A DNA stretch of 64,000 nucleotides, taken from assembly GCA_903813345.2 (NCBI GenBank), contig CAIIXF020000001.1, positions 16,575,915 through 16,639,914 on the forward strand, given 5' to 3'. The translations under genes and the position numbers were made by a program. This stretch comes from Owenia fusiformis (taxonomy: Eukaryota > Annelida > Polychaeta > Sabellida > Oweniidae). This document shows positions 62,411 through 64,000 of the stretch, piece after piece; within the stretch, counting starts at the first letter, position 1; the number at the start of each line of letters is the position of its first letter. The notes beneath the pieces were generated by a model. That model was not told where the DNA came from. It made no database searches and saw only the letters and a list, made by a program, of their open reading frames with translations.

Positions 62411-64000
62411 CTGCCTTGGAATTTTGTAAGAAACTGGATAAACTTCAATAAAACAAGGTACCAGTGAAGAATGCCTCTGAACGAAAGGCCTATGCGCAGA
62501 AAATATAAAAATAAAGAAATAAGCATGTCGTGTTTATCATTTGGGAGCCCCATCCTGCATTTTATAACATTCATCTAACTACTAACTACTATAAAGTAAC
62601 TACTATAATTTATTATCAGGCTACTAATCATACTATAGCCCCACTCAGCCCACCCCCTCTGACTAATTATCCCCAAAAAACTTAACATTGCCTATTATAT
62701 CAATATGAAATTGCATGCAGGTGTCTCTGCTGACTGCTCTTTGATCCTACTGTTTATGCAAATCAGGTGTTTAGGCTGACAATAGAGGGAGGTCTGAGTA
62801 AACAAATAGACCGAAGTTTCCTTATTGCATTTACATGATTTTCTACCACTAATATACCATATAAATCTATGCTGTAAAAAGCAGAATTAATGGCAGTATG
62901 TCATCTGTAATATGGTATAAGTTTTGTTGTTCTGGGATGATTGGAAGGGGGTGAATTTGAAAGAAAAACATTCGAGTACTTTGTTTGGTATCAGTGATGA
63001 CGTCACGAGATCGAGGAACCACATGCGACCTCGAAACCTCCATGAGAACTATCTTATAATTGTACTTCTCTCAAAGTTTAGATACGCTAGCTATTTTGTA
63101 GTGATCACTGTATAGGATTCATGATTTGGATATCCGAATAATAGCGTGGTTCAGCTGAGGAATCATTGTAAAAGGGTAAGTAGATTGACCGATGTTTTCA
63201 TGCCGATTCATTCAGAAATTATTGAATTTGTTTTATGTTGTTCGTTTTATACTTTGTCTAAATCCTATGAATTTTATATTTCCTGATATCTCCCTTCTTC
63301 GTAGACCAAATTCTTTCAAATTTCGTCAGGTTCATATTGATATCATATACCATCGAACGAAGGGAAGTTTTAGCAACATTATAGTGTAAAAATTGAGTTG
63401 TTTTGATTAGGTAAAGCCGTGATTTTATCGAGTTGAATTTGTCTAATTTCGCTGATGATCCTGCGTGAAAGGCAATATTATTGACCATAATTTTCTCTGA
63501 ACAACAGCCATGTTCACATCCGACATTTTACATGATACTAAGCTGGCGTTATAGCTTTCAAGACGGCTGCTCATCATCTAAAGAAGTTTGCACGATTTTA
63601 GAAGACATTTCATGTAACATTGGAGTTCTCACCTGAGACATTGAATTGTCATTTGTCAGGTATTTCAAAGGTGAATTTGGAATTGGAATCTTGGATGAAT
63701 ATTGGTTTATAACAAAGGAATCAGTTTCATTCTTGGCTTGTCTTTGGAGTAAGTATTAGTTTTTGGAATATTTCTATTGGGTTAGTGATGCATTATTTCA
63801 TGTTCTGTGAGTACATTTTGTTTATGTGCTAAATGTACTTGCTGTACAGCTACTGTACATGTACTTTGAAGATTTGAACATGTATCAAGGAAAATGAAAT
63901 AAAATGTTAATGCACTTTTGGTGTTTTGAAATATATCTAGGCCGTACTTTATAGAAATACGATAAGCATATATGATAATATATTATCTCTTATTATGTTT
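62411..64000. other. Right end, no gene recognised
   Basis: Short open frames only, none with domain signal. CCATCGAACGAAG at 63349 resembles one end of the element at 45849. This could be intron of the candidate gene starting at 58478. Confidence 0.4.

Noticed and set aside
62118-62451. Overlapping open frames of about 100 residues
   Set aside because: They run through a GGCC-rich transposon; residues mirror the repeat words.

Overview
The window is a stretch of an AT-rich animal nuclear genome. Genes are split by GT-AG introns, intergenic DNA is long, polyadenylation signals are AATAAA, and short inverted-repeat transposons are dense. The proteins are metazoan (SDHB, SLC66A3, a Kelch-like BTB protein, POM121). 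The repeats, including long-TIR elements rich in AAAATGGCCGCC and CCGTCCGTCC, suggest a marine invertebrate bilaterian (mollusc-, hemichordate- or echinoderm-like). I cannot name the species.

Layout. 0.6-10.6 kb (+): three tandem two-exon paralogues of an unrecognised secreted protein. Each has a signal peptide, a short Cys-bounded helical domain, a Thr-rich mucin-like tail of very different length, and a nearly invariant C-terminus TTEMYDSFDV. 11.05-19.2 kb (-): a small secreted CAP/SCP-domain gene whose 7.3-kb first intron holds a ~3.7-kb imperfect palindrome and a 2.1-kb CCATGG-rich transposon. 21.0-27.8 kb (-): a six-exon SLC66A3 (PQLC3) gene, 226 aa, reconstructed end to end. 28.0-28.8 kb: a dead Tc1/mariner-type element. 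29.8-35.2 kb (-): SDHB, nine exons, 286 aa, all Fe-S ligands present. 38.2-40.6 kb (+): an intronless-CDS Kelch-like BTB-BACK-Kelch protein, 571 aa, with a probable non-coding first exon. 43.1-54.7 kb (+): a twelve-exon POM121-type pore-membrane FG nucleoporin, 1314 aa. 58.5 kb (+): a probable first coding exon of an unidentified gene that would run out of the window. The rest is introns, UTRs and transposons.

The conserved genes are ordinary housekeeping functions (mitochondrial complex II, nuclear pore assembly, a PQ-loop membrane protein, a probable cullin-3 adaptor) with no obvious functional link. The novel material is at the left end, where the tandem secreted family shares a promoter block and sits next to a secreted CAP gene, and in the inverted-repeat structures. 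Several of these contain what look like copied first exons. All exon joins were made by hand from splice consensus, reading phase and family resemblance; none has transcript support here.
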